Source of the DNA: an uncultured Bacteroidales bacterium
Lineage (GTDB): Bacteria > Bacteroidota > Bacteroidia > Bacteroidales > UBA932
Length of the DNA stretch: 64,000 nucleotides
Assembly: GCA_900316955.1 (NCBI GenBank)
Contig: ONEX01000016.1
Coordinates: 1 to 64,000 of the forward strand
Direction of reading: 5' to 3'
This document shows, in pieces, positions 48,096 through 57,315 of the stretch; the stretch's first letter is position 1, and the number at the start of each line of letters is the position of its first letter. The notes under the pieces were generated by a model. That model was not told the DNA's origin. It made no database searches and saw nothing but the letters and a program-made list of their open reading frames with translations. Position numbers and translations under genes: made by a program.

Positions 48096-50927
48096 ATGCG
48101 GAAACACATCCTTTTCGGTTTGCTGGCACTGGCCCTCCTCTCCTGCGGCCGGCAGCCGGCCGACCAGGTGAACGTGTTCAACGGAACGGACTTCGCCGGG
48201 AATACCTATCCCGGCGCGGTCGTTCCTTTCGGGGCCGTCCAACTGAGTCCGGACACCGATGTGAACACCACCTCCGGCTACCATTACCGGCACGACGTCA
48301 TCCTGGGTTTCAGCCATACGCATCTATCGGGAACGGGTTGTCCGGACCTGGGCGATTTCCTGGTGACGCCCGGATTGGACGTGGTGGAGCCGCTGCCGTT
48401 TTCGCATCAGGACGAGCAGGCCCGCCCGGGTTACTACAAGGTCTCGTTCGCCAAGGGCATCACCGCGGAGCTGACCGCCACGCCCAACGCCGGCCTGCAC
48501 CGCTACACCTTCAAGGGGGAGGGAACCCGGCTCATCCGGATCGATGCGCGGCACTGTGTCGGCGGCTGGTGCAAGGCCATGGACTGCCGGATCACCCTCG
48601 AGGGTTCCGAGATCCTGGGCTACCGCCGGGTGAGCGGCTGGGCGGACGACCGGGACGTGTATCTTTCCGCCGTCTTCTCCGAACCTTTCCTTTTGGCGGA
48701 TGAACTGGAACCGGGTGTGCTGCAGTTCACCTTTGCCGATGGCTTGAAGGAAGTGACGCTTTTCGCCGGCATTTCCGGCGTGGACGCGAACGGGGCCCGG
48801 GCGAACCGGGTAAAGGAAACGGCGGGCGCCCGGTTCGACGGCCTGCGGAAGCGCGCCGCCATCATCTGGGACGATGCGCTGGGCCGCATCCGGGTCAAGG
48901 GCGGCCCCGAAGACGTGTTCTACACGAACTTCTACCACACCTTCCTCACGCCCAACCGCATTGACGATTTCGACGGCCGCTACCGCGACCAGGCGGGCCG
49001 GAACCGCCAGCTCCCGGACGGCCGCCATTTCTATTCCACGCTCTCGCTGTGGGACACGTTCCGGGCCTGGCATCCGCTGCAGACGCTGCTGGATACGACC
49101 TTCGTCAACGACCTGGTCCGCAGTATGCTGGACGACTACGACTGCCGCGGAGAACTGCCGATCTGGCCCCTGGCCAGTGACGAGACCCGCTGTATGATCG
49201 GCTACCACAGCGTGCCGGTCATCGCCGACGCCTGGCTCCGGGGCATCCGCGGCTTCGACGGCGAAAAGGCCCTCGCGGCCATGGTGGCCTCCTCCAACAA
49301 GGCCAATGTCAACGCCTCCGACCTCTATCGCGAGTACGGCTGGATTCCCGCCGACCGGAAGATCGAATCCGTCTCGCAGACGCTGGAATTCGCCTATGAC
49401 GACTGGTGCATCGCCCGGATGGCCGAATCCCTGGGCCATACCGATGTCGCTGCGGAATACGACCGCCGCGCGCGCAGCTACCGGGAACTCTTCGATTCTG
49501 CGACCGGATTCATGCGCGGCAAGAATGCGGACGGAACCTGGTCCGCGGCCTTCGACCCGCTGTCCGGCTCCCGGGACTACACGGAGGCGACGCCCTGGCA
49601 TTACCGCTTCTTCGTCCCGCATGATGTCGCGGGTCTGGCCTCGCTGATGGGCGGGCCGGAAGCGCTCCGCGCCGCCCTGGACTCCCTCTTCACCTATCAG
49701 CCCGAGGGGCAGGCCATCCTCGATGCCGGCATCGGCGGCCTCATCGGCCAGTATGCCCACGGCAACGAGCCCGGACAGAACTTCCCGTGGCTGTTCTCGT
49801 GGGCCGGCGCCCCCTCCAAGACGCAGGAATATGTGCGGATGATTCTCTCGAAAGCCTATTCCACCGCCCCGGACGGCATCTGCGGCAATGAGGACTGCGG
49901 CCAGATGTCGGCCTGGTACGTGCTCGCTTCCCTCGGCCTGTATCCCGTCTGCCCCGGCTCCGGCGAGTATATCCTGACGGCGCCGCTTTTCAGCGAGTCC
50001 GTCATCCGGCTCGCGAACGGAAAGACCTTGACGATCCGGGCGGACAATCCCAAGCGGCCCTACATCGCGGGGGTGGAGCTGAACGGGAAACCGGTGGACC
50101 GGAACTGGCTCACCTATGACGAAATCATGGGCGGCGGTGAACTCTCCTTCAAACTGTCCGCGAAGCCCGTGCCCGAACGGGAAGGCCTGCCCGCGCCTTA
50201 TTCCCTCACGACGGAACCCTTCGTCTGCCCGCCGGCCATCCAGGGCGATCTGGTCCTGTTCAAGAAAGATGCGGAGGTGGCGCTCTCCTGCCGGACGGCG
50301 GGGGCGGTCATTCGCTACACACTTGACGGGACCGAGCCCACGGAAGCCAGCCCGCTGTATGAAGGACCTTTCCGCATCGACGCTTCTTGCACCATCCGCG
50401 CCCGCGCTTTCAGGGACGGCCTCCAGCCGTCTCCGGCCGTCAGCCGCACGGCGCACAAGCTTTTCTACCAGCCGACTGCGGACCGGAACGGCCTACGGCC
50501 CGGTTGCCGCTACACTTTCCACACGGCGAACTTCAAACGGATCTCCCAGGTGGAGCCCGATCCGGCGGAAGCGACCGGGACGATGCCGGAACCTTCCATC
50601 GCCGGTGCCCCCGCCGCGGACCATTTCGCCTATCTCTTCTTCGGCTACATCGACGTGCCGGCGGACGGACTCTGGTCCTTTGCGCTTCTCAACGACGACG
50701 GCGGTGCCCTCTGGATCGACGGCGTTTGTGTCGTGGACAACGACGGCATCCACGACCTTGCCGAAGCCGAGGGAACCATCCCGCTGTTGAAGGGTCTGCA
50801 TCCTTACAAACTGGTATACTTCGACAATGAGGGTGGCCAGGAACTGACCTGGTCCTGGAAAGCGCCGGGGGCGGACCGCTACGTTCCCGTCCCGGCCCAT
50901 AAACTATATTACAAAGAATGGAGATAA
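48096..50927 (+). CDS. GH92 alpha-mannosidase lipoprotein with C-terminal accessory modules
   Basis: A 943-residue lipoprotein (lipobox ALLSC, Cys at about residue 17). The GH92 N-terminal beta-domain carries NVFNGTDFAGNTYPGAVVPFGAVQLSP; the toroid has YSTLSLWDTFRAWHPL, GNEPGQNFPWLFSWAG and GNEDCGQMSAWYVLASLGLYPV, the GH92 active-site blocks including the catalytic Glu and Asp. GH92 enzymes are calcium-dependent exo-alpha-mannosidases. After about residue 700 come a CHB_HEX_C/Fn3-like module (CRTAGAVIRYTLDGTEPTEASPLY) and a PA14-like module (FGYIDVPADGLWSFALLNDDGGALWIDG), probably glycan binding. Its last 10 bases overlap the GH43 gene. Confidence 0.94.
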   Translation: MRKHILFGLLALALLSCGRQPADQVNVFNGTDFAGNTYPGAVVPFGAVQLSPDTDVNTTSGYHYRHDVILGFSHTHLSGTGCPDLGDFLVTPGLDVVEPLPFSHQDEQARPGYYKVSFAKGITAELTATPNAGLHRYTFKGEGTRLIRIDARHCVGGWCKAMDCRITLEGSEILGYRRVSGWADDRDVYLSAVFSEPFLLADELEPGVLQFTFADGLKEVTLFAGISGVDANGARANRVKETAGARFDGLRKRAAIIWDDALGRIRVKGGPEDVFYTNFYHTFLTPNRIDDFDGRYRDQAGRNRQLPDGRHFYSTLSLWDTFRAWHPLQTLLDTTFVNDLVRSMLDDYDCRGELPIWPLASDETRCMIGYHSVPVIADAWLRGIRGFDGEKALAAMVASSNKANVNASDLYREYGWIPADRKIESVSQTLEFAYDDWCIARMAESLGHTDVAAEYDRRARSYRELFDSATGFMRGKNADGTWSAAFDPLSGSRDYTEATPWHYRFFVPHDVAGLASLMGGPEALRAALDSLFTYQPEGQAILDAGIGGLIGQYAHGNEPGQNFPWLFSWAGAPSKTQEYVRMILSKAYSTAPDGICGNEDCGQMSAWYVLASLGLYPVCPGSGEYILTAPLFSESVIRLANGKTLTIRADNPKRPYIAGVELNGKPVDRNWLTYDEIMGGGELSFKLSAKPVPEREGLPAPYSLTTEPFVCPPAIQGDLVLFKKDAEVALSCRTAGAVIRYTLDGTEPTEASPLYEGPFRIDASCTIRARAFRDGLQPSPAVSRTAHKLFYQPTADRNGLRPGCRYTFHTANFKRISQVEPDPAEATGTMPEPSIAGAPAADHFAYLFFGYIDVPADGLWSFALLNDDGGALWIDGVCVVDNDGIHDLAEAEGTIPLLKGLHPYKLVYFDNEGGQELTWSWKAPGADRYVPVPAHKLYYKEWR

Positions 50928-52468
50928 AGAAGTGCTTCCTGCTCGGCGCCCTGCTGGCCCTCTGCACAGGGGGCTGGGCCCAGCATAGGGCCTGGGGAGA
51001 TACGGAGGACGGCTTTTACCGGAATCCGGTCCTGCTGGCCGATTATTCCGACCCCGATGCCATCCGCGTCGGGGACCGCTATTATATGGTTGCCTCGGAT
51101 TTCCATTTCATGGGCATGCAGGTGCTGGAATCCACCGACCTGGTGAACTGGCGCCTCGTTTCCCAGATCTACTCCCGGCTGGATCTCCCGGGCTGGGATG
51201 CCAATGCGCATTATTCCGGCGGATCCTGGGCCCCCAGCATCCGCTGGCACGACGGGCTCTTCTATGTCTATTTCTGTACCCCCGACGAGGGCCTGTTCAT
51301 GAGCACCGCTTCCGACCCGGCCGGTCCGTGGGCTCCGCTTCACTGCGTGAAATCCGTCTATCATTGGGAAGACCCCTGCCCGTTCTGGGACGAGGACGGC
51401 CAGGCTTATCTGGGACACAGTCTCCATGGGGCCGGTCCGATCATCATCCACAAGATGTCTCCGGACGGCCGGGAACTGCTGGACGATGGCGTGACGGTCT
51501 ATCGGGGGCCTGTCGCGGAAGGGACCAAGATCCACAAGTGGAATGGCTTGTATTACATGAGCATCCCTGAAGGTGGGGTGGGGGGCGGCTGGCAGACAGT
51601 TCTCCGTTCCCAGAGCATCTATGGCCCGTATGAGCGGCGGGTGGTGCTGGAGACGGGGTCCACCCAGGTCAATGGCCCTCACCAGGGCGCTATCGTGGAT
51701 ACCCCTGAAGGAGAATGGTGGTTCCTCCATTTCCAGGAACGGGATCCGCTGGGCCGCGTGGTCCATCTGCAACCGATGCATTGGGAGGACGGCTGGCCTG
51801 TGATGGGCGAGGATTATGACGGGAACGGTATCGGAGAGCCCGTTTCGCGTTGGAGGAAACCGGCATCGGCCCGGACCAGGAAACGGGAGCTTCCCGCCTC
51901 GTCCGATTCCTTCCGGGGCACTGCCCTGGGCCTCCAATGGCAGTTCAACCACAATCCGCAGGACGACGGTTGGTCTCTGACGCGTCGGAAGGGTCGCCTG
52001 GCCCTGGACGGGCTGCCGGCCGCTTCCTTCCTCTGGGCACGGAACACGCTGACTCAGAAACTGATGGGCTATCGGGGCGCCTATACGGTACGTCTGGACC
52101 TGACGGACCTGGCCGACGGCCAGAAAGCCGGCCTGGCCTGCATGGGCCGGAACAACTACTGTATCGGCATTCATCAGGCCACCGGCCATCGGGAGCTGTT
52201 TGTTGAAAAAGACGGGGTGGTCCTGGATTCCCGGACCCTGAAGGCCGCGAAAGTCTGGTTGCGTCTTTCTTTCGATGCTGAGGCTCCGGAAGCGGGCTTC
52301 TCCTTCCAGTATAGCCTGGACGGAAAGCGTTTCGAGCCTTTTGGAGAAGCCTTTGCGGCGCACAACGGTTTCTGGAAAGGCGCCCGTCCTGCTTTGTATA
52401 GCTATAATACGGAACAAAGAGGCGGAACGGCCTGGTTCCGGGATTTCGTTTTCACTGAAGAGAAATAA
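50918..52468 (+). CDS. GH43-family beta-xylosidase/arabinofuranosidase-like enzyme
   Basis: A 516-residue exported protein (signal peptide about 1-22, ending GGWA-Q). The five-bladed beta-propeller (about 28-310) has FYRNPVLLADYSDPDAIRVGDRYYMVAS with the catalytic base Asp, WEDPCPFWDEDG with the pKa-modulating Asp, and GPVAEGTKIHKWNG with the acid Glu. The C-terminal beta-sandwich (about 325-516) matches the GH43_C2 accessory domain. The layout is that of GH43 subfamilies acting on xylan or arabinan side chains; specificity is not readable. Overlaps the GH92 gene by 10 bases, hence translationally coupled. Confidence 0.92.
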   Translation: MEIKKCFLLGALLALCTGGWAQHRAWGDTEDGFYRNPVLLADYSDPDAIRVGDRYYMVASDFHFMGMQVLESTDLVNWRLVSQIYSRLDLPGWDANAHYSGGSWAPSIRWHDGLFYVYFCTPDEGLFMSTASDPAGPWAPLHCVKSVYHWEDPCPFWDEDGQAYLGHSLHGAGPIIIHKMSPDGRELLDDGVTVYRGPVAEGTKIHKWNGLYYMSIPEGGVGGGWQTVLRSQSIYGPYERRVVLETGSTQVNGPHQGAIVDTPEGEWWFLHFQERDPLGRVVHLQPMHWEDGWPVMGEDYDGNGIGEPVSRWRKPASARTRKRELPASSDSFRGTALGLQWQFNHNPQDDGWSLTRRKGRLALDGLPAASFLWARNTLTQKLMGYRGAYTVRLDLTDLADGQKAGLACMGRNNYCIGIHQATGHRELFVEKDGVVLDSRTLKAAKVWLRLSFDAEAPEAGFSFQYSLDGKRFEPFGEAFAAHNGFWKGARPALYSYNTEQRGGTAWFRDFVFTEEK

Positions 52469-52585
52469 CTGACAGGATTCGTGACGATCGGACTGTTTTG
52501 CAGTAAAAGCGAAATAAAGGAAAATTCGTAGGAATCGGAGGCTTGTTTGTAGAATTGAATAGAAAACTGATAACCAATCCTTGAT

Positions 52586-53494
52586 ATGAAGAGAATGCTG
52601 TTTGCGCTGGCCGCCGTCCTGGTGTCCGTCTGCGCCTGCCAGCCCGGTCCCGGGAAAAAGGTTCAAGAAGACCTCGCCGGCCATGTCATCATCATCGGCC
52701 TGGACGGCTGGGGTACCTGGAGTTTCGAGAAAGGGGACACCCCGTTCATCCGGGAAAAGATGCAGGAGGGGAGCTACACCCTGTACAAGCGCACGGTGCT
52801 TCCGTCCATCAGCGGCGCCAACTGGGCGGCGATGATGAACGGCACCCCGGCGGAATCCTCCGGCATCATCGGCAACGATGCCGCCCCTTATTTCAAGCCG
52901 CTGGTCCTCACGGAGCACAATGCCCAACCGACGTTCTTCCACCTGCTCAAGCAGGTCCGACCCGATGCGGAAACCGGCGTCGTGTGCGAGTGGGGCGATT
53001 TCCTGAACTATGCCGATACGCTGTGTCTGGACTATTTCCAGCGGATCGAGGACCCGGAAGGTCATCCGGACGCCATCGTGGAAGAGAGCGTGAAGTACAT
53101 CAAGGACAAGAAGCCCGCGCTGTGCTTCATCCACATCGACGCGCTGGACCATATGGGCCATGCCTACGGCCAGGGTTCCGCCGAATACTATGCCGAACTC
53201 CCGCTGGTGGACGACCGCGTCCGCCGCATCGTGGAGGGCGTCAAGGAGGCCGGCATCTATGACGACAGCATCCTCATCATCTCCTCCGACCATGGGCACG
53301 AAGGCACCGGCCACGGCGGCCACGCGCTGAACGAGATCGAGACGCCGCTCGTCATCTGGGGCAAGGGAATCAAGAAGAACCACGAGATTACGGAAACCGT
53401 GATCCAGTACGACCTGGCCGCCACGGTGGCCGAGGTCTTCCACCTGGAGAAGCCCCAGAGCTGGCGCGGAGTCTGCATCCCTGTCTTCGAGTAA
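52586..53494 (+). CDS. Type I phosphodiesterase/nucleotide pyrophosphatase-like lipoprotein
   Basis: A 302-residue lipoprotein (lipobox SVCAC, Cys at about residue 18) of the alkaline phosphatase superfamily. Metal-binding residues appear in IIIGLDGWG (Asp), HIDALDHMGHAYG (Asp, His) and ISSDHGHEGTGHGG (Asp, His, His). The nucleophile region is LPSISGANWAAMMNG, where Ser replaces the Thr more common in NPP enzymes. It hydrolyses phosphodiesters or phosphomonoesters on the cell surface. It lies 117 bases after GH43 and 4 bases before the GH78 gene, inside the glycosidase cluster. The 117-base gap shows no convincing promoter. Confidence 0.9.
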   Translation: MKRMLFALAAVLVSVCACQPGPGKKVQEDLAGHVIIIGLDGWGTWSFEKGDTPFIREKMQEGSYTLYKRTVLPSISGANWAAMMNGTPAESSGIIGNDAAPYFKPLVLTEHNAQPTFFHLLKQVRPDAETGVVCEWGDFLNYADTLCLDYFQRIEDPEGHPDAIVEESVKYIKDKKPALCFIHIDALDHMGHAYGQGSAEYYAELPLVDDRVRRIVEGVKEAGIYDDSILIISSDHGHEGTGHGGHALNEIETPLVIWGKGIKKNHEITETVIQYDLAATVAEVFHLEKPQSWRGVCIPVFE

Positions 53495-53498
53495 TCCT

Positions 53499-55946
53499 AT
53501 GAGACGCGCGCTTTCCCTGGCCGGGGCGGTCCTTCTCCTGGCTGCCTGCCAGCCTTCCTTCGGAGTATACGACCTCAGGTGCGAGGGGCTCGTAGAGCCG
53601 CTCGGCATTGACAGCGCCAACCCGCATTTCAGTTGGAAGATCCGTTCGGACCAGCCCATGGAACAGTCCGCCTACGAGATCGAGGTGGGCCCGGACCTCT
53701 GGCAGTCCGGAAAGGTGGAATCCCCGGACCAGGTGATGGTCCCGTACGAAGGGTTGCCGCTCTATTCCCGGCAGCAGGCCTGGTGGCGCGTCCGCGTGTG
53801 GGACGCCGCCGGGAAGGCCTCGGCCTGGAGCCCGAAACAACGCTTCGGAATCGGCGTTCTGGACGGTCTCAAGGGCGATTTCATCGGTGCGGTCCCGGGT
53901 GAGGGGCGCCAGCCGGTGTTCCGGAAGGTGTTCAAGGCGGACAAAGGCGGCAAGGCCATCCTGTACGTGACTTCCCTCGGCTATCACGAGGTATGGTTCA
54001 ATGGGAAGAAGGTCTCGGACGCCGTGCTGCTTCCGGCCGTTTCCCAGTTGGACAAGCGTTCGATCATCGTCACTTACGACCTGGACCTGCGGAGAGGGGA
54101 GAACGAGCTTCTGATCCATGCCGGCTCGGGCTGGTATAAGCCCAAGACTTTCGGTGTAGCCTACGACGGCCCGCTGGTGAAGGCGGAGCTGGATGTGGCC
54201 GGCGTGCCTATCCTTTGGACCGACGATTCCTGGCAAGGCGCCTGGACCGGCCGGAAAGACCTGGGCACCTGGGAGGCGCACCGCTTCGGCGGGGAATGGA
54301 TCGAGGCCGGGGTGGACCCCGAATGGGGCCCTGTGGATTACGTCGCCGTGGAAGGGATTGTGTCCACTCCGATGATGTGCAGCCCCATCCGGTTCCAGGA
54401 AACGCTGGAGCCGGTCTCCGTCGAAAAACGGGAAGACGGGACCCTGCTGGTGGACTTCGGCCGCATCGTGAACGCGATGCTGGATATGACACTGCCCCAG
54501 CTGCCTGCCGGCACGGCTGTCACCGCCACATTCAGCGACTTCCTGCACCCCGACGGCACCCTCGAGTCGGCCACGCAGAGCCGGGATGTCTATGTGGCTT
54601 CCAGCGCTGCTGACGACCGGTTCTTCAACCGGTTCAACCATCATCTCATGCGCTACATGGTCCTGGAAGGGCTTCCGGAGCCCCCGAAGGACATCCGGGC
54701 CTACAGGATTGGCGACGCCCTGTCCTGGAACAGCAGCTTCGAAAGCTCGGATCCGGACCTCAATGCCATCTACGGCCTGGTGGAGGCGTCCGTGAAGAAC
54801 CTTACCTTCGCCGGCTATATGGTCGATTGCGCCAGCATCGAACGCCTGGGCTACGGTGGCGACGGCAATGCATCCACGCAAACGCTGCAGTCGATGGCCG
54901 ATGTCGCTCCGTTGTATCTGAACTGGCTCCAGGCCTGGGCCGATGCCCAGCGCCCGGACGGCGGCCTCCCCCATACCGCGCCCAATCCCTACAAGGCGGG
55001 CGGCGGCCCCTACTGGTGCAGTTTCCCGGTCCAGGCAGCCTGGCGCACTTTCATGAATTACGGCGACAAACGTTCCCTGGAGCGCTTCTATCCGGTGATG
55101 AAGCATTGGCTGGACTATGTCGACGCCTATTCGGTGGACGGCCTGCTGAAGACCTGGCCCACCCCGGTTTATCGGTGGTGGTACCTCGGCGACTGGGCCG
55201 CGCCGGCCGGGGTGGACGTGCAGGATCCGGCTTCGATCGACCTGGTGGCCAACTGCACGCTGTGCCAGGTGTATCTGAAACTGGAGGAAATCGCGCGGGT
55301 GCTGGGGCAGGAGGCCGATGCGACGGAATACCGCGCCCGGTACGAAGCCCTCCGCCAGCGGATCCAGGAAGTCCTGTATCACGATGGGATTTATGCTTCC
55401 GGCAGCCAGGTGGACCTGGTGTTCCCGCTCCTGACTGGGGTTGTACCCGAGGAATTTCGCGATGAAGTGGTCGAAACGCTGAAAACCCGGACGCAGGAGG
55501 TCTACGGCGGCCATCTGGCTACCGGCCTCGTGGGCGTTCCGGTCATCACGGAGTGGGCGACGAAAGCAGGGGAGTGCGACTGGCTGTATGGCCTGCTCAA
55601 GCAGCGGGATTATCCCGGATATCTGTATATGGTCGACAACGGCGCCACCGGCGTCTGGGAAGAATGGGACGGCGGCCGGAGCCATCTCCACAACTGCTAC
55701 AACGGCATCGGCAGCTGGTTCTACGAGGCCCTCGGCGGCATCCAGGCCCTGGAGCCCGGCTACCGTCGCGTCCGCATCGACCCGCAGGCCCCGGAAGGGC
55801 TCGACTGGGTGAAGGTGACGCAGGAAACCCCGTACGGTCCCATCACCGTCCATCGGCAGGGAAAGCACCTGCAAGTATCTATCCCTGTGGGCATTACGGC
55901 GGAGATTGACGGAAAGACGGTCGGCTCCGGCGAATATGCGCGATAA
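53499..55946 (+). CDS. GH78-family alpha-L-rhamnosidase lipoprotein (first)
   Basis: An 815-residue lipoprotein (lipobox LLAAC, Cys at about residue 13). N-terminal beta-sandwich domains start VYDLRCEGLVEPLGIDSANPHFSWKI, the Fn3-like opening of bacterial rhamnosidases. The (alpha/alpha)6 catalytic toroid (about 410-735) has MVDCASIERLGYGGDG, carrying the acidic residues of the active site, and TGVWEEWDGG with the general-base Glu. A C-terminal beta-sandwich ends the protein. GH78 enzymes release terminal alpha-L-rhamnose by inversion. Four-base gap after the phosphodiesterase. Confidence 0.93.
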   Translation: MRRALSLAGAVLLLAACQPSFGVYDLRCEGLVEPLGIDSANPHFSWKIRSDQPMEQSAYEIEVGPDLWQSGKVESPDQVMVPYEGLPLYSRQQAWWRVRVWDAAGKASAWSPKQRFGIGVLDGLKGDFIGAVPGEGRQPVFRKVFKADKGGKAILYVTSLGYHEVWFNGKKVSDAVLLPAVSQLDKRSIIVTYDLDLRRGENELLIHAGSGWYKPKTFGVAYDGPLVKAELDVAGVPILWTDDSWQGAWTGRKDLGTWEAHRFGGEWIEAGVDPEWGPVDYVAVEGIVSTPMMCSPIRFQETLEPVSVEKREDGTLLVDFGRIVNAMLDMTLPQLPAGTAVTATFSDFLHPDGTLESATQSRDVYVASSAADDRFFNRFNHHLMRYMVLEGLPEPPKDIRAYRIGDALSWNSSFESSDPDLNAIYGLVEASVKNLTFAGYMVDCASIERLGYGGDGNASTQTLQSMADVAPLYLNWLQAWADAQRPDGGLPHTAPNPYKAGGGPYWCSFPVQAAWRTFMNYGDKRSLERFYPVMKHWLDYVDAYSVDGLLKTWPTPVYRWWYLGDWAAPAGVDVQDPASIDLVANCTLCQVYLKLEEIARVLGQEADATEYRARYEALRQRIQEVLYHDGIYASGSQVDLVFPLLTGVVPEEFRDEVVETLKTRTQEVYGGHLATGLVGVPVITEWATKAGECDWLYGLLKQRDYPGYLYMVDNGATGVWEEWDGGRSHLHNCYNGIGSWFYEALGGIQALEPGYRRVRIDPQAPEGLDWVKVTQETPYGPITVHRQGKHLQVSIPVGITAEIDGKTVGSGEYAR

Positions 55947-55951
55947 TTTGT

Positions 55952-55959
55952 TACATTTG
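55952..55959 (+). promoter_or_regulatory. -7 box for the metallophosphoesterase gene
   Basis: TACATTTG, 21 bases upstream of the ATG at 55980; it suggests an internal transcription start in the glycosidase cluster. Confidence 0.6.
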
Positions 55960-55979
55960 TATAATAACTGATTACCCCT

Positions 55980-57311
55980 ATGCAAAGAAGAGATTTTCTC
56001 CGTTATTCCGCTGCCGGAGCCGCGGCGGCCGCGGTGGCGGGAACGTCGGACATCGCGAAAGCGGCGGAGCGCATTTCCTCCCTGGGAGAGGAACCGGAGG
56101 CGAAACCCCTCCTCGCATCGGCTCCGATGCTGCAGAATTTTGCCGAGACCTCCATCGGCGTGGCCTTCGCCGTGAACGACCTGGCCAACGGGTATGTCCT
56201 CATCGGCGAGCGGAAGGACCTCAAGGACGCCCGCAAGGTCCTCTGTGGCGGCTACCGGCTCGCGGACATCGACGACCGGGTGATCCAGGTGCGCATCACG
56301 GGCCTGAAGCCCGCCACGAAGTACTATTACCGCATCGGCGCGGACCGCATCCACTATGGGGGCGGCTACGACATGAAAGTGTTGGGCAACGAGGAGGACC
56401 CGCGGGTGTACTCCTTCACGACCGCCGGCCAGGGCTTGCAGGGCAAGTTCTGCGTCATCAACGACACGCACGTGCGCTGGCCCGCCATCGGCGCGGAACT
56501 GGACAAGATCGCGGAAATCGCGCCGGCCTGCGTCATCTGGAACGGCGACGCCTCCAATACGGAGGAGAAGCTGGAGAACCTGGTCAACATCTACCTGGAC
56601 CATTCGCTGGACCGGAAGGACTATGCGGCGGAGACGCCCTATCTCTTCTGCCCGGGCAACCACGATTCCCGCGGCCGGGCGAACCGGCACCTGGAGAAGG
56701 TCTGGATGTACCGGCAGCCCGAGGAGCGCGACGTGCGCGACTGGGACCTGGGCCGGAACTTCGCCGTCCGGATGGGCGAGATGGCCCTCGTGGGCCTGGA
56801 CACGGCCGAGGACAAGCTGGACACGAATCCCCGCTTCGCCGGCCTGTTCAAGAGCGCCGAGTACCGCGAGGCGCAGACGGCCTGGCTCCGGGACGCCCTG
56901 AAACGCCCCGAAATCGCCTCCGCGCCCTATCTCGTGGCCTTCTGCCACATCCCGCTCTTCGACGACGACCCTTCCCATAACCCCGGTGACGTGGCCCCGG
57001 ACGATACCGATCCGCGCTACACCACCGACTATGCCTATTGGCAGCGCACCTGCGGCAACATGTGGGGGCCGCTCCTGCATGAAGCGGGCTGCCAGGTCCT
57101 GATCGTGGGCCATCTGCACCGCTATCGCTACTATGCGCCGGGCGCGGACCGCTGCTGGGCGCAGCTGGTGGGCGGCGGCCGCGACATGAAGGAAGGCCCG
57201 GGCTTCCCGACGGTCATCGAAGGGAAGGTCATGGGCGACCGACTCCGCCTGACCGTCCACAACATCTTCGCCGGTAAGGTGCAGGATGTGTTCGAGTTTT
57301 TGCCGCGATAA
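55980..57311 (+). CDS. Twin-arginine exported metallophosphoesterase (purple acid phosphatase-like)
   Basis: A 443-residue protein with a twin-arginine-type signal (QRRDFLRYSAAGAAAAAVAGT), unusual among the SPII lipoproteins around it. A Fn3-like N-terminal domain (about 45-150, VIQVRITGLKPATKYYYRIG) resembles purple acid phosphatases. The calcineurin-like domain follows with all five metal blocks: FCVINDTHVRW, IWNGDASN, CPGNHDSRG, AFCHIPLF and IVGHLHRYRY. It should be a binuclear-metal phosphatase or phosphodiesterase in the periplasm. Four bases separate it from the following rhamnosidase-fragment gene. Confidence 0.9.
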   Translation: MQRRDFLRYSAAGAAAAAVAGTSDIAKAAERISSLGEEPEAKPLLASAPMLQNFAETSIGVAFAVNDLANGYVLIGERKDLKDARKVLCGGYRLADIDDRVIQVRITGLKPATKYYYRIGADRIHYGGGYDMKVLGNEEDPRVYSFTTAGQGLQGKFCVINDTHVRWPAIGAELDKIAEIAPACVIWNGDASNTEEKLENLVNIYLDHSLDRKDYAAETPYLFCPGNHDSRGRANRHLEKVWMYRQPEERDVRDWDLGRNFAVRMGEMALVGLDTAEDKLDTNPRFAGLFKSAEYREAQTAWLRDALKRPEIASAPYLVAFCHIPLFDDDPSHNPGDVAPDDTDPRYTTDYAYWQRTCGNMWGPLLHEAGCQVLIVGHLHRYRYYAPGADRCWAQLVGGGRDMKEGPGFPTVIEGKVMGDRLRLTVHNIFAGKVQDVFEFLPR

Positions 57312-57315
57312 GCCT

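Noticed and set aside
52469-52585. Promoter for the phosphodiesterase gene in the 117-base gap after GH43
   Set aside because: Only a weak TAGAATTG-like match was found, so I did not list it.
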